Shown here: positions 24,270-36,462 of the stretch, in pieces
How the letters are laid out: each line of letters begins with the position of its first letter
Numbering within the stretch: the first letter of the stretch is position 1
Source: Corylus avellana
Lineage: Eukaryota; Streptophyta; Magnoliopsida; Fagales; Betulaceae
Reading direction: 5' to 3'
Length of the DNA: 64,000 nt
Assembly: GCF_901000735.1 (NCBI RefSeq)
Contig: NC_081547.1
Coordinates: forward strand, 29,623,382-29,687,381
Program-made: the position numbers and the translations under genes
The notes under the pieces: model-generated
What the model saw: only the letters and a program-made list of their open reading frames with translations
Database searches by the model: none
Told to the model about the DNA's origin: nothing

Positions 24270-24735
24270 ACAAGAGTGACCAAGGTTCAAGTTTATCTGA
24301 GGCGGTCCATAGTGGCTCATCTGAGCTGGTCCTTTCCCAGCATGCACAGGCAGAGTTGCGCCGTGGCTTGTTCTCAAGTTTCATCATTTGGTATCTCTCC
24401 TTCGGCTGGTAATGCTTTGTCTTTGGAGTTGGGTGATAGTGATCTTGGGAAGGGGATGGATGAGGATTCAGGTAGTTATGTTCTAAGGTGGGGTTTCGGG
24501 ACCAAGGGGCAAGAGGATAAGACTATGGCTCCTATCTAACCTTGATGAGGAACATTATTAGGAGGACAAGATTGTGGGTTTCAAGTATTAGGGGACTAGC
24601 GTTCTGGTGTTTTGTGGGGGTTTTTGATTGGTGTTAAGGTACTTTTTCTTGTATACTGCATGTGTGTGTGTGTATAGAGGCTTACGCTGTTTGATGTTTC
24701 TAATAAAATTCATATTACTTATTACAAAAAAAAAG
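24270..24735 (+). mobile_element. Possible 5'-truncated LINE 3' end
   Basis: The end of this stretch has the look of a plant LINE tail: TTTTCTTGTATACTGC, a (TG)n run, then TCTAATAAAATTCATATTAC and an A run at 24725-24734. No reverse transcriptase is present. A copy lies at about 31600-32030 in the duplicated segment, with internal deletions. Identification is by style of the 3' end only. Confidence 0.3.
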
Positions 24736-25423
24736 GGGAGGTGGGGGGTGGGGTGGTGGTTTAAAAGTCCATGCACAACTGAAGAAAGTTACTCTGTTAG
24801 TTTTCCCTCAATGAATTCTCCGAAATAGCTAACTTTAATGTATATTTCTCCAATTATCTAATCTAGAGGTGCAGTGTGGGAAACTAATCTTTTTTAGTGC
24901 ATTATGTCTTTAGTTGAAATTAAGATCTGTCCCCGATAAAAATCTCCCACTCGACATTATAAACGTCAACAAAAGCAACTGCCTCTTACTTAGTGCACAA
25001 CAGCACGCACATTGTTAATTATTTCTGTTTTTTGAGCCACAAGGGTACATTTAAAGCATTTCTCACACTCAACAAGTCAGGGATGAAAGAGACAAGCACA
25101 AAGCAAGAGCTTTTGTAAGGGAGCTTAAAGGAAGCCAAGTTTTTTATTTTCTTTTGATTTAAAAGAAAAAATGGTCTGGCCAGGAAATACTTCATAAAGG
25201 CCAACTTCAGTTCCTTAAACTTAAAAGGCTTGGGAGTTCAATTCCTTAAAGAGTTTATAGGATACTTCTGAGTTAAGTGTAAAAGGGAAATGAGATTTCA
25301 CAATACATCATTAAACCGAATGAAACTAGAGTCAGAAAATAAGCTCTATCAAAGAAAAATATGAATGCCAGATATATAACTCACTTCTGCACTGGTAAAT
25401 CCAACAGAAGATCACATTTGACA

Positions 25424-26626
25424 TTATTTTGCATCACCCTTTGATTCATCCGAATCTGAGTCACTTGCATTGTAACCTAAAGGAAACCACATATTCATCA
25501 ATTAGACGAAGCAAGGCCACAATAATAAAGAAGCCATAGAGAGGGAGAGAGAGAGATAGTACCTGGGTGTTTATCGCTTACATTCCAAACTGAAACCCTA
25601 GTTTTAGAAGCTCTATTCATCCAAGCGCGTCCCTTTGATAACGAATACATAATACTTCTTCAGTAATCACTTGTTCACAACCAACGAATGCAATAGTATG
25701 ACATCAACAATAAAGCAGATAAATAAACACAAGTAAAATTAACGATAGCTAAGTGCTCCAATGACCAATTAGAAAGCTCAAAGAATCCTAAGATCCACCA
25801 GGACTCTAAAGAGCTCTGTATAATACACATAAAAGCTCACTTGTAATTCAACGATTTTTAAAATAACAACCAATATAACAAGCAACCCCCACTGTATATG
25901 AGTCTAATACAATTACTAGGCCTAACTAAAGAGCCTTTCCAAAACAACACACAATGGTACATGGCATACAAAATCTCAATTTTCTTCTCGTTTCCTCGGT
26001 AGCAACCACATAAAAGAGACGTAAAATTAAACACAGTATTCTCATTCCATAACACCAACGAAGTGAATGTAACTACGATGATAAAAAGAACCCATGGATA
26101 TGAAAAAAAGAAAAAAGAAAAAAGAAAAAAGAAGCAAACCAAAACAATGTGTTACATAGGGTGAAAATTGCATTTAGTAGCATCCACGAGAATATTACTA
26201 TGCTGATCAAAAAGCAAGGAAAAAAAAAACTACAAACAGAAACGAAGGAAAAAACAAGTTGACCTTTTGAGGGTCTCTGGGGACACCATAGCCACTGTAG
26301 TACATCTGGCCCACAAGAACCTGCATGCCGCTATCCCCGGCCTTGGCCTCTTTGAGCGCGTCCTGGAACCACCGCTTCACGCAGTCGGAGACAACCTGCC
26401 CCAGCGGCATCCGGCTCTCACTCTGCTGCCCCTGCGAGCTCTCCATCAACTTTTGCTGCTTCACTCGCTCCGATTCGAGCCGTACAGCCCCAGGTTTTCC
26501 TGTTTCCGGGGCCGAGACTCGGATTTGCGATATGGTTTTTGCGCGTTTCGGCGTTTGGAATCTGCCCGGTGACACAATTTTGGCGAAATCTTGGAGTTTG
26601 GTCGCCGAAGGAAGTGATTTTCCCAT
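25424..26626 (-). CDS. Small Sel1-repeat protein
   Basis: Three exons on the minus strand: 26626-26264 (121 codons), 25632-25563, 25476-25424; total 161 residues. The donor after exon 1 is AAG|GTCAAC, and the second intron boundary splits a Gly codon. The protein has a basic N-terminus (MGKSLPSATKLQDFAKIVSP), a Gln/Ser-rich middle, then VSDCVKRWFQDALKEAKAGD and one Sel1-like repeat (LVGQMYYSGYGVPRDPQK joined to GRAWMNRASK across the splice). The tail is acidic and serine-rich (YNASDSDSDESKGDAK). Sel1 repeats are TPR-like helical protein-binding modules; a single repeat suggests a small adaptor. I do not know its function and assign no symbol. No membrane segment is evident. Confidence 0.82.
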
Positions 26627-28086
26627 ATAACAGAGAGAGAGAGAGACAGAAACAGAGGGTGAAAACGAAACGTATTCAATATTTAAGGGGTGGTGGAAAA
26701 GTATGTAGAGATTAGTTTTATTTTTGGAGCTTTTGGGTTGGCAATCTTATCTGGTTTTCATGGAAGAATTCTGAGATCTTTGAGCCAAGAACTACAAATA
26801 AGAAAAGGGTTTTAGATTTATGCAAACTGGCAGTTTCTTAAGAGTTCTTTACTTCTTTAGGAGTATTGGGTTTTTTTTTTTTTTTAATTCTTCAACCAGG
26901 CCTAGCAAGATCTTTGGAGGGCCCAATTCCAGATTGCTCCACAAGGTTTATAGACCCAGTTTGAATCAGGCCTCATATAGGCCCATTTGAAATAGACAAA
27001 ATGCATCAAAAATGGATTTCAGAGCTATCTATCGTGTGAGATTGAAAGAAGAAAGCCCAAGCTCTGAGAGAGGCGTATCATGTCAAGCTGGGCTTGACAG
27101 AGAGGCCCAGTTTTTAAGCCTTTTCATGGACACTTCATTTCCCTCCCTCACTCCCTCGTGTGATATTTAAGCTACCCATGCATGCTATATCTTAGGAACT
27201 AATTTATCTCTTTTTATTGATTTTTTATAATTTAACATGATTTATCTATTATTTTAATTAAATATTTGACGTGTTTATGATAGCGACAAGAGAAGACAAG
27301 CAAAAGCCATCTCTAGGGCCACCAAAATTTTAAACTAAGTAATAAGTAGATTGCACAAATGATAACATATATGTGGATCTGTCCTACCAAAAGTCAGAAA
27401 AAAAAAAAAAAAACAAATTCCTCCCATATTTTTATTACAGTGTGCAAGCTTTTCCCCCACTCATATCAAACTGGGGATTATACATTTCTCTTTTGTCAAT
27501 ATAATTATCAATCAATTCCATGGACGTCGTTTTAGACAAGACATGGTGCTGCTGATTTCACAACACAATGAAATGAAATGAGAAAAAAAGAAGAAGAAAG
27601 ATTTGTTTTTGTATTGGCCTTTCAATCGTCAACACCTTTTGAAAAAGAAATCTTCTTTTTAACAAAATGTGGTAGCTAGATTCTATTCAGATTTCGTTCT
27701 TAGCATAAAAAATATTCCTCCATTTTTCACTTTATTGCAGATAGGGAATGCGTTCAACAGTGTGGGCATATTATATATATATAAATATTCCAATCCTAAG
27801 CTCACATATCTACTGCTGCATGTTGGTCTTCTTATCAATTATCATGATAAGAAAAATAAAACAAACAGAGCATATTCGGGGTTTCAAATTAGGGATCTTT
27901 AACAAGTCATGTATGGCATAATCTTCAACGTAGTGACAGAATTTTTATAGATCCGATGGTGATAATTAAAATAATAATAATAATAATAATCTAAGAAATT
28001 CTTTCATTTCAGTCTATAGAATGAATTGAATTTGAATAAATTCTTTATGTGCCCACCTCGAGTAGCACAAAAATATTTATTTTTAT
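26627..28086. other. Upstream flank of the Sel1 gene
   Basis: A (GA)n run (26633-26646) sits in the likely 5' UTR. Beyond it the sequence is AT-rich with no gene. Confidence 0.5.
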
Positions 28087-28539
28087 GTGCATTTTACATG
28101 GTTTCCGTCTTATTTAGAAAGATAATTTTGTATGAGTTTTTTTTTTTTTTTTAAGTATTAACAATTTAAACAAAAAGCTATTAGAGATTCCAATCCTTAT
28201 AGTACAGATTTATTTTAGAGATTAAACTAAATATCTGGTCTTTGTCAAATCATACCCTTTCTGACCCAAAAAACAATCTGTTCATGTAATCTTTTATGGT
28301 GGGTTTGATCCTTTTATTATTAGTGTTATTCTCTTTACTGTGGCTATCAAGTTCTCCTATTGTTACAATATATAGGCATTTCTCCTAGCCCATCTACTAG
28401 TTTGTTTGCAAAAAAACTATTGGGCTTGGCCATTTATTTGGCTTATTCCCAATTTTTTTTAGGTTTTTCTAAGAAATTAAAAAAAAATAAAAATAAAAAT
28501 TAAAACTTGTGAGTTGCGTATTGACCACTTCTAGTAGTG

Positions 28540-29760
28540 TCCCATTTTGCGTATCATAAGATATAGGCAAATTAAGAGTGGTAGAAAATACATAGAAAAT
28601 GACGTGTCAAGGTTGAATTCGGATGGGAAAAAACAAAACTCCCCTTAAATTCTTATTCCTAATCTCAAAGCTTTCCACCATTACAGTAAATTGAAACGAC
28701 AAGTCACAAGTCCTAAGAGTAGTCGTCAATCAAGTTTCTGTGCATGTCGTATTGGATGGATACTTGACCGAAAGGACGTTCATGTCTATTTTCTTCAATA
28801 GGTGCTTCGCATTATCAACGTGACCTTCACAAGACCCATCTTTTTGAATAAACCTTTGTGAATTCCACTTTTTTTTTATTATTATTTTTTTTAAAAAAAA
28901 AAAAGTCATTAGAAACAGAAAGTGGCTATTCCAGCATCTCAAATCCACGTCTAGTTTTCACGCATGCTTGCAGATGGGGTATGCATTACTTTTTGTTGGT
29001 TGAATTCCCTGATGATTCTGAGCTTTTTTCCTATTAAAAAAAAAAAATTTATATTCCAATCCATTTGATTTGGTCTTCTTTTCACAAAATGAACCCAATG
29101 CTTTTATGTTCTTTGGATACTCTGTATGGATAGATATTTTCAACAATTTTATCAAATAGTTCAGATAGCAAATATGAAAAAGAATTTTATATAATTACCC
29201 TACACGAACAAGTTTTAGGCAATTTGTTTTCATATAAACTTTTTGGGGAAACTTCACTTTAGCTCCTTCAACTTTCACCTGATTTTACAAATCCCTCTGA
29301 ACTTCCAAATCTCTCATTTTGAACCCCTGAACTTTCAATTAGAACCCTTCCGTTAATTTTAACCATTAAAAATACAAAAAAAGACCAACATGTCCTTGAT
29401 TTTCATTTTTTTTTTAATAAAAAAAGTTTTGGAAGTTGAAATTTTATACAAAAATTAGAGGTATAAATGTCATGTAACATTTAAAATCTGATGGAGGGTC
29501 TACATTGAGAATAATTGAAAGTTCAGGGGTCCAAAATGAGAGATTTGGAAGTTAAGGGGGATTTGTAAAATCAAGTGAAAGTTCAGTGGGTCAAAGTGAT
29601 TTTCACATTTGATGCTTGAATTTCTAGACAATAAATTACTAAAAGTTCAGATTTTTTTTTTTTTTTTTTCCCCATCTTCCTTTTTGTCTCCGTTTAGTGG
29701 ATTTGAGATGCTAATTTATTTAATTATAAATATGTAATTGCAGCTCAAGGAATCTTTAGA
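28540..29760. repeat. Old diverged copy of part of the WUN1 segment
   Basis: In order, this stretch shares words with 38590-39200 and 45430-46520: AGAAAATACAYAGAAAATGAC, a CCCCAAATTC-like block, AGTGCTTCG...ATTATCA, TCTAGTTTT, TTGGYTGAATYCCCT-GATGATYCTGAGC, and finally CAAGGAATCTTTAGAGAAGCTG. It is clearly more diverged than the two 30-49 kb units are from each other, and carries no gene. Confidence 0.55.
29249..29603. mobile_element. Long-TIR MITE (355 bp)
   Basis: The left half (GGGAAACTTCACTTT, CTCCTTCAACTTTCACCTGA, TCCAAATCTCTCATTTTG) is mirrored in the right half (CAAAATGAGAGATTTGGA, CAAGTGAAAGTTCA, AAAGTGATTTTC), giving inverted repeats of over 90 bases. Same build as the elements at 43334, 46713 and 54841. 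Confidence 0.7.
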
Positions 29761-30409
29761 GAAGCTGTCTCTCTCTCTCTCCAAATCAATCTTGTGTTTA
29801 ATAATACACCTCTTGCAGAGCATATATTTATCCTTTTTGGACCATAATCTTATTATTGTTCGAAAACAACAGCAACACACAAATAAAATAAAAAATTACA
29901 AAGACAACCAGAAAGATAAATTAATAAATATTTTTATAAACTCAGGAAAATAGTGCATAATTAATTACTTATCCCTTCTTCTTCAACTCAACCCTTCCTG
30001 ATCTTTCATAAGCCGTTCATTAACATGCGGCTAATGACATAATAAAGCTTTCTTTTAAATTGAGTCTGAAGAAAAAAAATTTGTTTAACATGCATATAAT
30101 TATTACGTATGTTTTCAATAGAAATGTTAGAAGTTGGATGCATTTCCACCGATCCGAAGGAAAACTTTGTCATGATTAATGCCTTTTCTACCAACAGGGT
30201 TAAGCAAATTGCTACATATTCTTTCGAGAGCAGCTGCTGTTCGGTCATGGCAAAAAGGAGGAGGTTTTTGCCACCAATAAGAAGTTGCCACCTAACCCAA
30301 TCCTATCAAACTTAAGTTTACAAAATAAACACAACTACATCTGATTATTAATTTAAAATATTATTAATCTTTAAAAATAAAAAAAAATAAAAAATTGAAG
30401 TCCCAAGTA

Positions 30410-30580
30410 AGGGGAAGCAACCACCCAAGAAGGGGTGGCTCACCGGCCACCCCCAGTAGCCATGGGTGGCAGCGAGAGCCACCCCAGATTTGTCTGGGGT
30501 GCCGCGAGGCCACCCTAGAGACCGCGGGCCACCCCCTTGGTGGTGGGGGTGGCCGCGCGAGCCACCCCATAGGCCCTGGG
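30410..30580. repeat. GC-rich GGGTGGC/GCCACCC block
   Basis: A run of GGGGTGGC, GCCACCCC and related words in both orientations, with very high GC in an AT-rich region. It forms the interior of the Mutator-like element and ends at the N gap. Strong hairpin potential probably caused the assembly break. Confidence 0.8.
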
Positions 30581-30680
30581 NNNNNNNNNNNNNNNNNNNN
30601 NNNNNNNNNNNNNNNNNNNNNNNNNNNNNNNNNNNNNNNNNNNNNNNNNNNNNNNNNNNNNNNNNNNNNNNNNNNNNNNN
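30581..30680. other. Assembly gap (100 N)
   Basis: Exactly 100 N, the usual code for a gap of unknown size. Confidence 0.99.
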
Positions 30681-30785
30681 TTCTCTATATGTGTAATAAT
30701 AGTGGGAAAAAGAGGCGCGATGTGGGCTTCAGCGAATCCTGAAAAGCCATGGGAATGGAGAAAGGACAAACGCGAAGGGAGATAG
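30681..30785 (+). pseudogene. CAN nuclease last exon, frameshifted
   Basis: Part of the last intron, an acceptor AATAATAG, then the terminal exon with 16 bases missing after GAGGC, between the codons for KEAR and LWAS. The frame is lost before the conserved tail ([16 protein letters not shown] in the intact copies). The rest of the gene is not present because the contig starts at the gap. It is either an allele of copy C or a fourth copy. Confidence 0.8.
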
Positions 30786-32711
30786 CGTGCGCGACGAGAG
30801 TCATAAAAATGGACTTGCATCCAAGACAAAAGCAGGGATGCCTGGAGAACCGGAGAAAGAACTTGTAAAGAAGCTTCTATCCTTTATTGTTATTATTATT
30901 ATGTACAAATGGCATTTAGCACTATGCTGTCGTAACTGAATATTTTAAGTCAACTTGTTGGTTAATGCGTAGAGGGAGCTTTTTGTTTTTTTGGTTTGTT
31001 TAATGTAATATAAATGTAAAAATAGCTTTTAGTGTTTTGGGTTAATGTTTTTGTTTTGAAATAACTCGTCCCAATGCACATATACAATACAGGGAGCAAT
31101 ATCATTCAAAATTACCACTCACCAAATGGTGTAATAATTTTCAAAAGAAGGAATTTCATCTTAATATTTCATAGCAACAAAATAAGCCATTAGAATGAAA
31201 ATTTTGTATTACAAATCTACACAACCTTAAGTCTAGGTGTAATAAATACAGCAACATACAAGGAATATACCCCGAGAAAGGAAATAAAGAAGATAACTAA
31301 CAAAAGAGAGAAAAAATGAGGCAAAGTCAGCAACAAAATCAATCCGTGGTGGAAATCTGGTTAGCACCGGAATCATCACAGCCCAGGGATTCACTGGAGA
31401 ACACAGAAGGTATGTATTAGTAAATAATGGCTGGCAGTGTTGATTGAAAAGCAGAACAGTAATCATTTCTAAGAACAATTGGTTTTGTATAGTTCCTTTC
31501 TTTTGTTTTTCTCTTTTCTTTTTTTTTTTGGATAAGTATAGTTCCTTTCTTTTGTTTTCCCCGATACTAAGAAAAATAGATGCAAATCACTTTTATTTAA
31601 AGGTTAACAGACAAGAGTGACAAGGTTCAAGTTTATCTGGGGCGGTCCATAGTGGCTCATCTGAGCTGGTCCTTCCCCAGCATGAGTTGCGCGTGGCTTG
31701 TTCTCAAGTTTCATCATTTGGTATCTCTCCTTCGGCTGGTAATGCTTTGTCTTTGGAGTTGGGTGATAGTGATCTTGGGAAGGGGATGGATGAGGATTCC
31801 GGACTAAGGGGCAAGAGGATGAGACTATGGCTCCTATCTACCCTTGATGAGGAACATTATTAGGAGGACAAGATTGTGGGTTGGGACTAGGGTTCTGGTG
31901 TTTTGTGGGGGTCTTTGATTGGTTTGGATTGGTGTTAAGGTACTTTTTCTTGTATACTCTGTGTGTGTGTGTGTATAGAGGCTTACGCTGTTTCTAATAA
32001 AATTCATATTACTTATTACAAAAAAATTAAAAGGGTGAGGGGGGGTTATTAAAGTCCATGCACAATTGAAGAAAGGAACTCTGTTAGTTTTCCCTCAATG
32101 AATTCTCAGAAATAGCTAACTTTAAAGTATATTTCTCCAATTATCTAATCTAGAGGTGCAGTGTGGGAAACTAATCTTTTTTAGTGCATTATGTCTTTAG
32201 TTGAAATTAAGATCTGTCCCCAATAAAAATCTCCCACTTGACATTATAAACGTCAACAAAAGCAACTGCATCTTAACTTAGTGCACAACAGCACGCACAT
32301 TGTTAATTATTTCTGTTTTTTGAGCCACAAGGGTACATTTAAAGCATTTCTCACACTCAACAAGTCAGGGATGAAAGAGACAAGCACAAAGCAAGAGCTT
32401 TTGTAAGGGAGCTTAAAGGAAGCCAAGTTTTTTATTTTCTTTTGATTTAAAAGAAAAAATGGTCTGGCCAGGAAATACTTCATAAAGGCCAACTTCAGTT
32501 CCTTAAACTTAAAAGGCTTGGGAGTTCAATTCCTTAAAGAGTTTATAGGATACTTCTGAGTTAAGTGTAAAAGAGAAATGAGTTTTCACAATACATCATT
32601 AAACCGAATGAAACTAGAGTCAGAAAATAAGCTCTATCAAAGAAAAATATGAATGCCAGATATATAACTCACTTCTGCACTGGTAAATCCAACAGAAGAT
32701 CACATTTGACA

Positions 32712-33906
32712 TTATTTTGCATCACCCTTTGATTCATCCGAATCTGAGTCACTTGCATTGTAACCTAAAGGAAACCAAATATTCATCAATTAGACGAAGC
32801 AAGGCCACAATAATAAAGAAGCCATAGAGAGGGAGAGAGAGAGATAGTACCTGGGTGTTTATCGCTTACATTCCAAACTGAAACCCTAGTTTTAGAAGCT
32901 CTATTCATCCAAGCGCGTCCCTTTGATAACAAATACATAATACTTCTTCAGTAATCACTTGTTCACAACCAACGAATGCAATAGTATGACATCAACAATA
33001 AAGCAGATAAATAAACACAAGTAAAATTAACGATAGCTAAGTGCTCCAATGACCAATTAGAAAGCTCAAAGAATCCTAATATCCACCAGGACTCTAAAGA
33101 GCTCTGTATAATACACATAAAAGCTCACTTGTAATTCAACGATTTTTAAAATAACAACCAATATAACAAGCAACCCCCACTGTATATGAGTCTAATACAA
33201 TTACTAGGCCTAACTAAAGAGCCTTTCCAAAACAACACACAATGGTACATAGCATACAAAATCTCAATTTTCTTCTCGTTTCCTCGGCAGCAACCACATA
33301 AAAGAGACAAGTCAAATTAAACACAGTATTCTCATTCCATAACACCAACGAAGTGAATGTAACTACGATGATAAAAAGAACCCATGGATATGAAAAAAGA
33401 AAAAAGAAGCAAACCAAAACAATGTGTTACATAGGGTGAAAATTGCATTTAGTAACATCCACGAGAACATTACTATGCGATCAAAAAGCAAGGAAAAAAA
33501 AACTAAAAACTAAAAACAGAAACGAAGGAAAAAACAAGTTGACCTTTTGAGGGTCTCTGGGGACACCATAGCCACTGTAGTACATCTGGCCCACAAGAAC
33601 CTGCATGCCGCTATCCCCGGCCTTGGCCTCTTTGAGCGCGTCCTGGAACCACCGCTTCACGCAGTCGGAGACAACCTGCCCCAGCGGCATCCGGCTCTCA
33701 CTCTGCTGCCCCTGCGAGCTCTCCATCAACTTTTGCTGCTTCACTCGCTCCGATTCGAGCCGTACAGCCCCAGGTTTTCCTGTTTCCGGGGCCGAGACTC
33801 GGATTTGCGATATGGTTTTTGCGCGTTTCGGCGTTTGGAATCTGCCCGGTGACACAATTTTGGCGAAATCTTGGAGTTTGGTCGCCGAAGGAAGTGATTT
33901 TCCCAT
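32712..33906 (-). CDS. Small Sel1-repeat protein, second copy
   Basis: Exons 33906-33544, 32920-32851 and 32764-32712, with the same sizes and splice sites as the gene at 25424-26626; the exon 1 protein is identical. All parts are intact. It lies in the contig that is probably a misplaced haplotype, so it is likely the other allele rather than a second gene. Confidence 0.75.
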
Positions 33907-35369
33907 ATAACAGAGAGAGAGAGAGACAGAAACAGAGGGTGAAAACGAAACGTATTCAATATTGAAGGGCTGGTGGAAAAGTGTGTAGAGATTAGTTTTA
34001 TTTTTGGAGCTTTTGGGTTGGCAATCTTATCTGGTTTTCATGGAAGAATTCTGAGATCTTTGAGCCAAGAACTACAAATAAAAAAAGGGTTTTAGATTTA
34101 TGCAAACTGGCAGTTTCTTAAGAGTTCTTTACTTCTTTAGGAGCATTGGGTTTTTTTATTATTATTATTCTTCAACCAGGCCTAGCAAGATCTTTGGAGG
34201 GCCCAATTCCAGATTGCTCCACAAGGTTTATAGACCCAGTTTGAATCAGGCCTCATATGGGCCCATTTGAAATAGACAAAATGCATCAAAAATGGATTTC
34301 ACCCCTATCTATCGTGTGAGATTGAAAGAAGAAAGCCCAAGCTCTGAGCGAGGCGTATCATGTCAAGCTGGGCTTGACAGAGAGGCCCAGTTTTTAAGCC
34401 TTTTCATGGACACTTCATTTCCCTCCCTCACTCCCTCGTGTGATATTTGAGCTACCCATGCATGCTATATCTTAGGAACTAATTTATCTCTTTTTATTGA
34501 TTTTTTATAATTTAACATGATTTATTTCTCATTTTAATTAAATATTTGACGTGTTTATGATAGCGACAAGAGAAGACAAGCAAAAGCCATCTCTAGGGCC
34601 ACCAAAATTTTAAACTAAGTAATAAGTAGATTGCACAAATGATAACATATATGTGGATCTGTCCTACCAAAAGTCAGAAAAAAAAAAAAAAAACAAATTC
34701 CTCCCATATTTTTATTACAGTGTGCAAGCTTTTCCCCCACTCATATCAAACTGGGGATTATACATTTCTCTTTTGTCAATATAATTATCAATCAATTCCA
34801 TGGACGTCGTTTTAGACAAGACATGGTGCTGCTGATTTCACAACACAATGAAATGAAATGAGAAAAAAAGAAGAAGAAAGATTTGTTTTTGTATTGGCCT
34901 TTCAATCGTCAACACCTTTTGAAAAAGAAATCTTCTTTTTAACAAAATGTGGTAGCTAGATTCTATTCAGATTTCGTTCTTAGCATAAAAAATATTCCTC
35001 CATTTTTCACTTTATTGCAGATAGGGAATGCGTTCAACAGTGTGGGCATATTATATATATATATATATACCAATCCTAAGCTCACATATCTACTGCTGCA
35101 TGTTGGTCTTCTTATCAATTATCATGATAAGAAAAATAAAACAAACAGAGCATATTCGGGGTTTCAAATTAGGGATCTTTAACAAGTCATGTATGGCATA
35201 ATCTTCAACGTAGTGACAGAATTTTTATAGATCCGATGGTGATAATTAAAAAAATAATAATAATAATAATAATCTGAGAAATTCTTTCATTTCAGTATAT
35301 AGAATGGATTGATTTTGAATAAATTCTTTATGTGCCCACCTCGAGTAGCACAAAAATATTTATTTTTAT

Positions 35370-35469
35370 NNNNNNNNNNNNNNNNNNNNNNNNNNNNNNN
35401 NNNNNNNNNNNNNNNNNNNNNNNNNNNNNNNNNNNNNNNNNNNNNNNNNNNNNNNNNNNNNNNNNNNNN
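35370..35469. other. Assembly gap (100 N)
   Basis: Exactly 100 N. The sequence to its right is the right end of the Mutator-like element. Confidence 0.99.
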
Positions 35470-35820
35470 GTCACATTTACATTGGTGGGCAGAAAATGAG
35501 GGTTTTTTGCCACAACCGAACGGAAGTTATTCTCTATTCTTTCACATTTAATGCCATGAACAAGTTTAGCAATCGGTAAACTAGCTACTATACCAGACCT
35601 TCAATCGGAAGATCAATGGTCGGTTTTGACTCCAATAACCGAAATAGACAGTTAGGGATGGAGTCGGTTTTAAATTTAAAGACTTAAGCTTAAAGAAATT
35701 TTAAAGAAGAACCGATCAACAAAAATTACCTAAACTATTTTTTTTTTTTTCTTCTAATTTGGGGGACCAGGCCACTCCGGGTCGCCCTAAACCCGTCTCT
35801 GAAGGCAGTAGAGAATGCCC

Positions 35821-35938
35821 CGCACGACATGACACAGTAGAATAGTCCCAACACAAAATATACGCTATTGTCTGCAGAGAATGACCCGCACGACATGACA
35901 CAGTAGACTAGTCCCAACACAAAATATACGCTATTGTC
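35821..35938. repeat. 66-bp tandem repeat, about 1.8 copies
   Basis: CGCACGACATGACACAGTAG begins at 35821 and again at 35887, each followed by TAGTCCCAACACAAAATATA. Unit 2 has only a short collapsed equivalent at about 41645-41680. Confidence 0.9.
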
Positions 35939-36431
35939 ACACATTCACACGATCCAGGCGAGCATTTACTTGTGATCGGGAAGCTTACGTGTCGCTCGTT
36001 TTCTTTACGGCTTTAGTTGTCCATCTACATTACCTACGGCTACAATCCTCTTGATATTTATTAAAGACTAGATGAATAACTGTTTCCTCCATTAATAAGA
36101 AGGTTGAAAACTTACAAAAAGTACATTTCAAAACCAAGAAATTGTCTACTCAGTGCAATAAAGATTTACAGTAGACCTAGGAGGCTAGGACCATGGGAGG
36201 GAACAAGAAGAAAGAATATGTGAAAACTCAATTTATTTTTTAATAGAAAACCTATAAAGGAACGATATACAATTTAAAGTGTTGTTGTCACGGTAGGAGA
36301 CTAGAGCGTGTCATCCCAGCAGAAAATAAGAAAACTTAATTATTGCGTCATCAATCACCATCCACGTTTCTAAATAAATTTAAGAGTGGGTTGAAATTGC
36401 ATTGAGAAATATAATTTTTCTATTAAAAAAG

Positions 36432-36462
<31 letters not shown>

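Larger units (their letters stand above)
23359..28086. repeat. 4.7-kb segment duplicated at 30681-35369 (first copy)
   Basis: From within the last intron of nuclease copy C through the Sel1 gene to AATATTTATTTTTAT at 28072-28086, this sequence is nearly identical, in the same orientation, to the contig at 30681-35369. Differences are scattered substitutions and indels, including a (TTA)n length change, a loss of about 30 bp near 24460-24490, and an insertion of about 45 bp near 31510. Confidence 0.95.
30681..35369. repeat. Contig between two gaps duplicating 23359-28086
   Basis: The contig lies exactly between two 100-N gaps and matches 23359-28086 end to end in the same orientation. Neither of its ends continues into unique sequence. 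It sits inside a transposable element whose two ends and target duplication lie outside the gaps. An alternative haplotype used to fill a gap explains all of this better than a genomic duplication. Confidence 0.85.
30226..35534. mobile_element. Mutator-like element interrupted by assembly gaps
   Basis: Flanked by a perfect 9-bp target duplication TATTCTTTC at 30217-30225 and 35535-35543; unit 2 has the single empty site at 41528-41536. The left end begins GAGAGCAGCTGCTGTTCGGT then CATGGCAAAAA, and the reverse complement of the right end begins GAGAATAACTTCCGTTCGGT then TGTGGCAAAAA. Only 355 bases of the left part and 65 of the right end are real element; the middle is two 100-N gaps around a foreign contig. 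True length unknown. Coding content not seen. Confidence 0.8.

Noticed and set aside
26267..26630. Two 101-residue plus-strand ORFs, repeated at 33547-33910
   Set aside because: Antisense shadows of the first Sel1-gene exon, which has spliced, family-consistent structure on the minus strand.
30395..30829. ORFs running through the first N gap
   Set aside because: They exist only because N codons are read as X; the flanking codons come from a GC-rich repeat and a misplaced contig.
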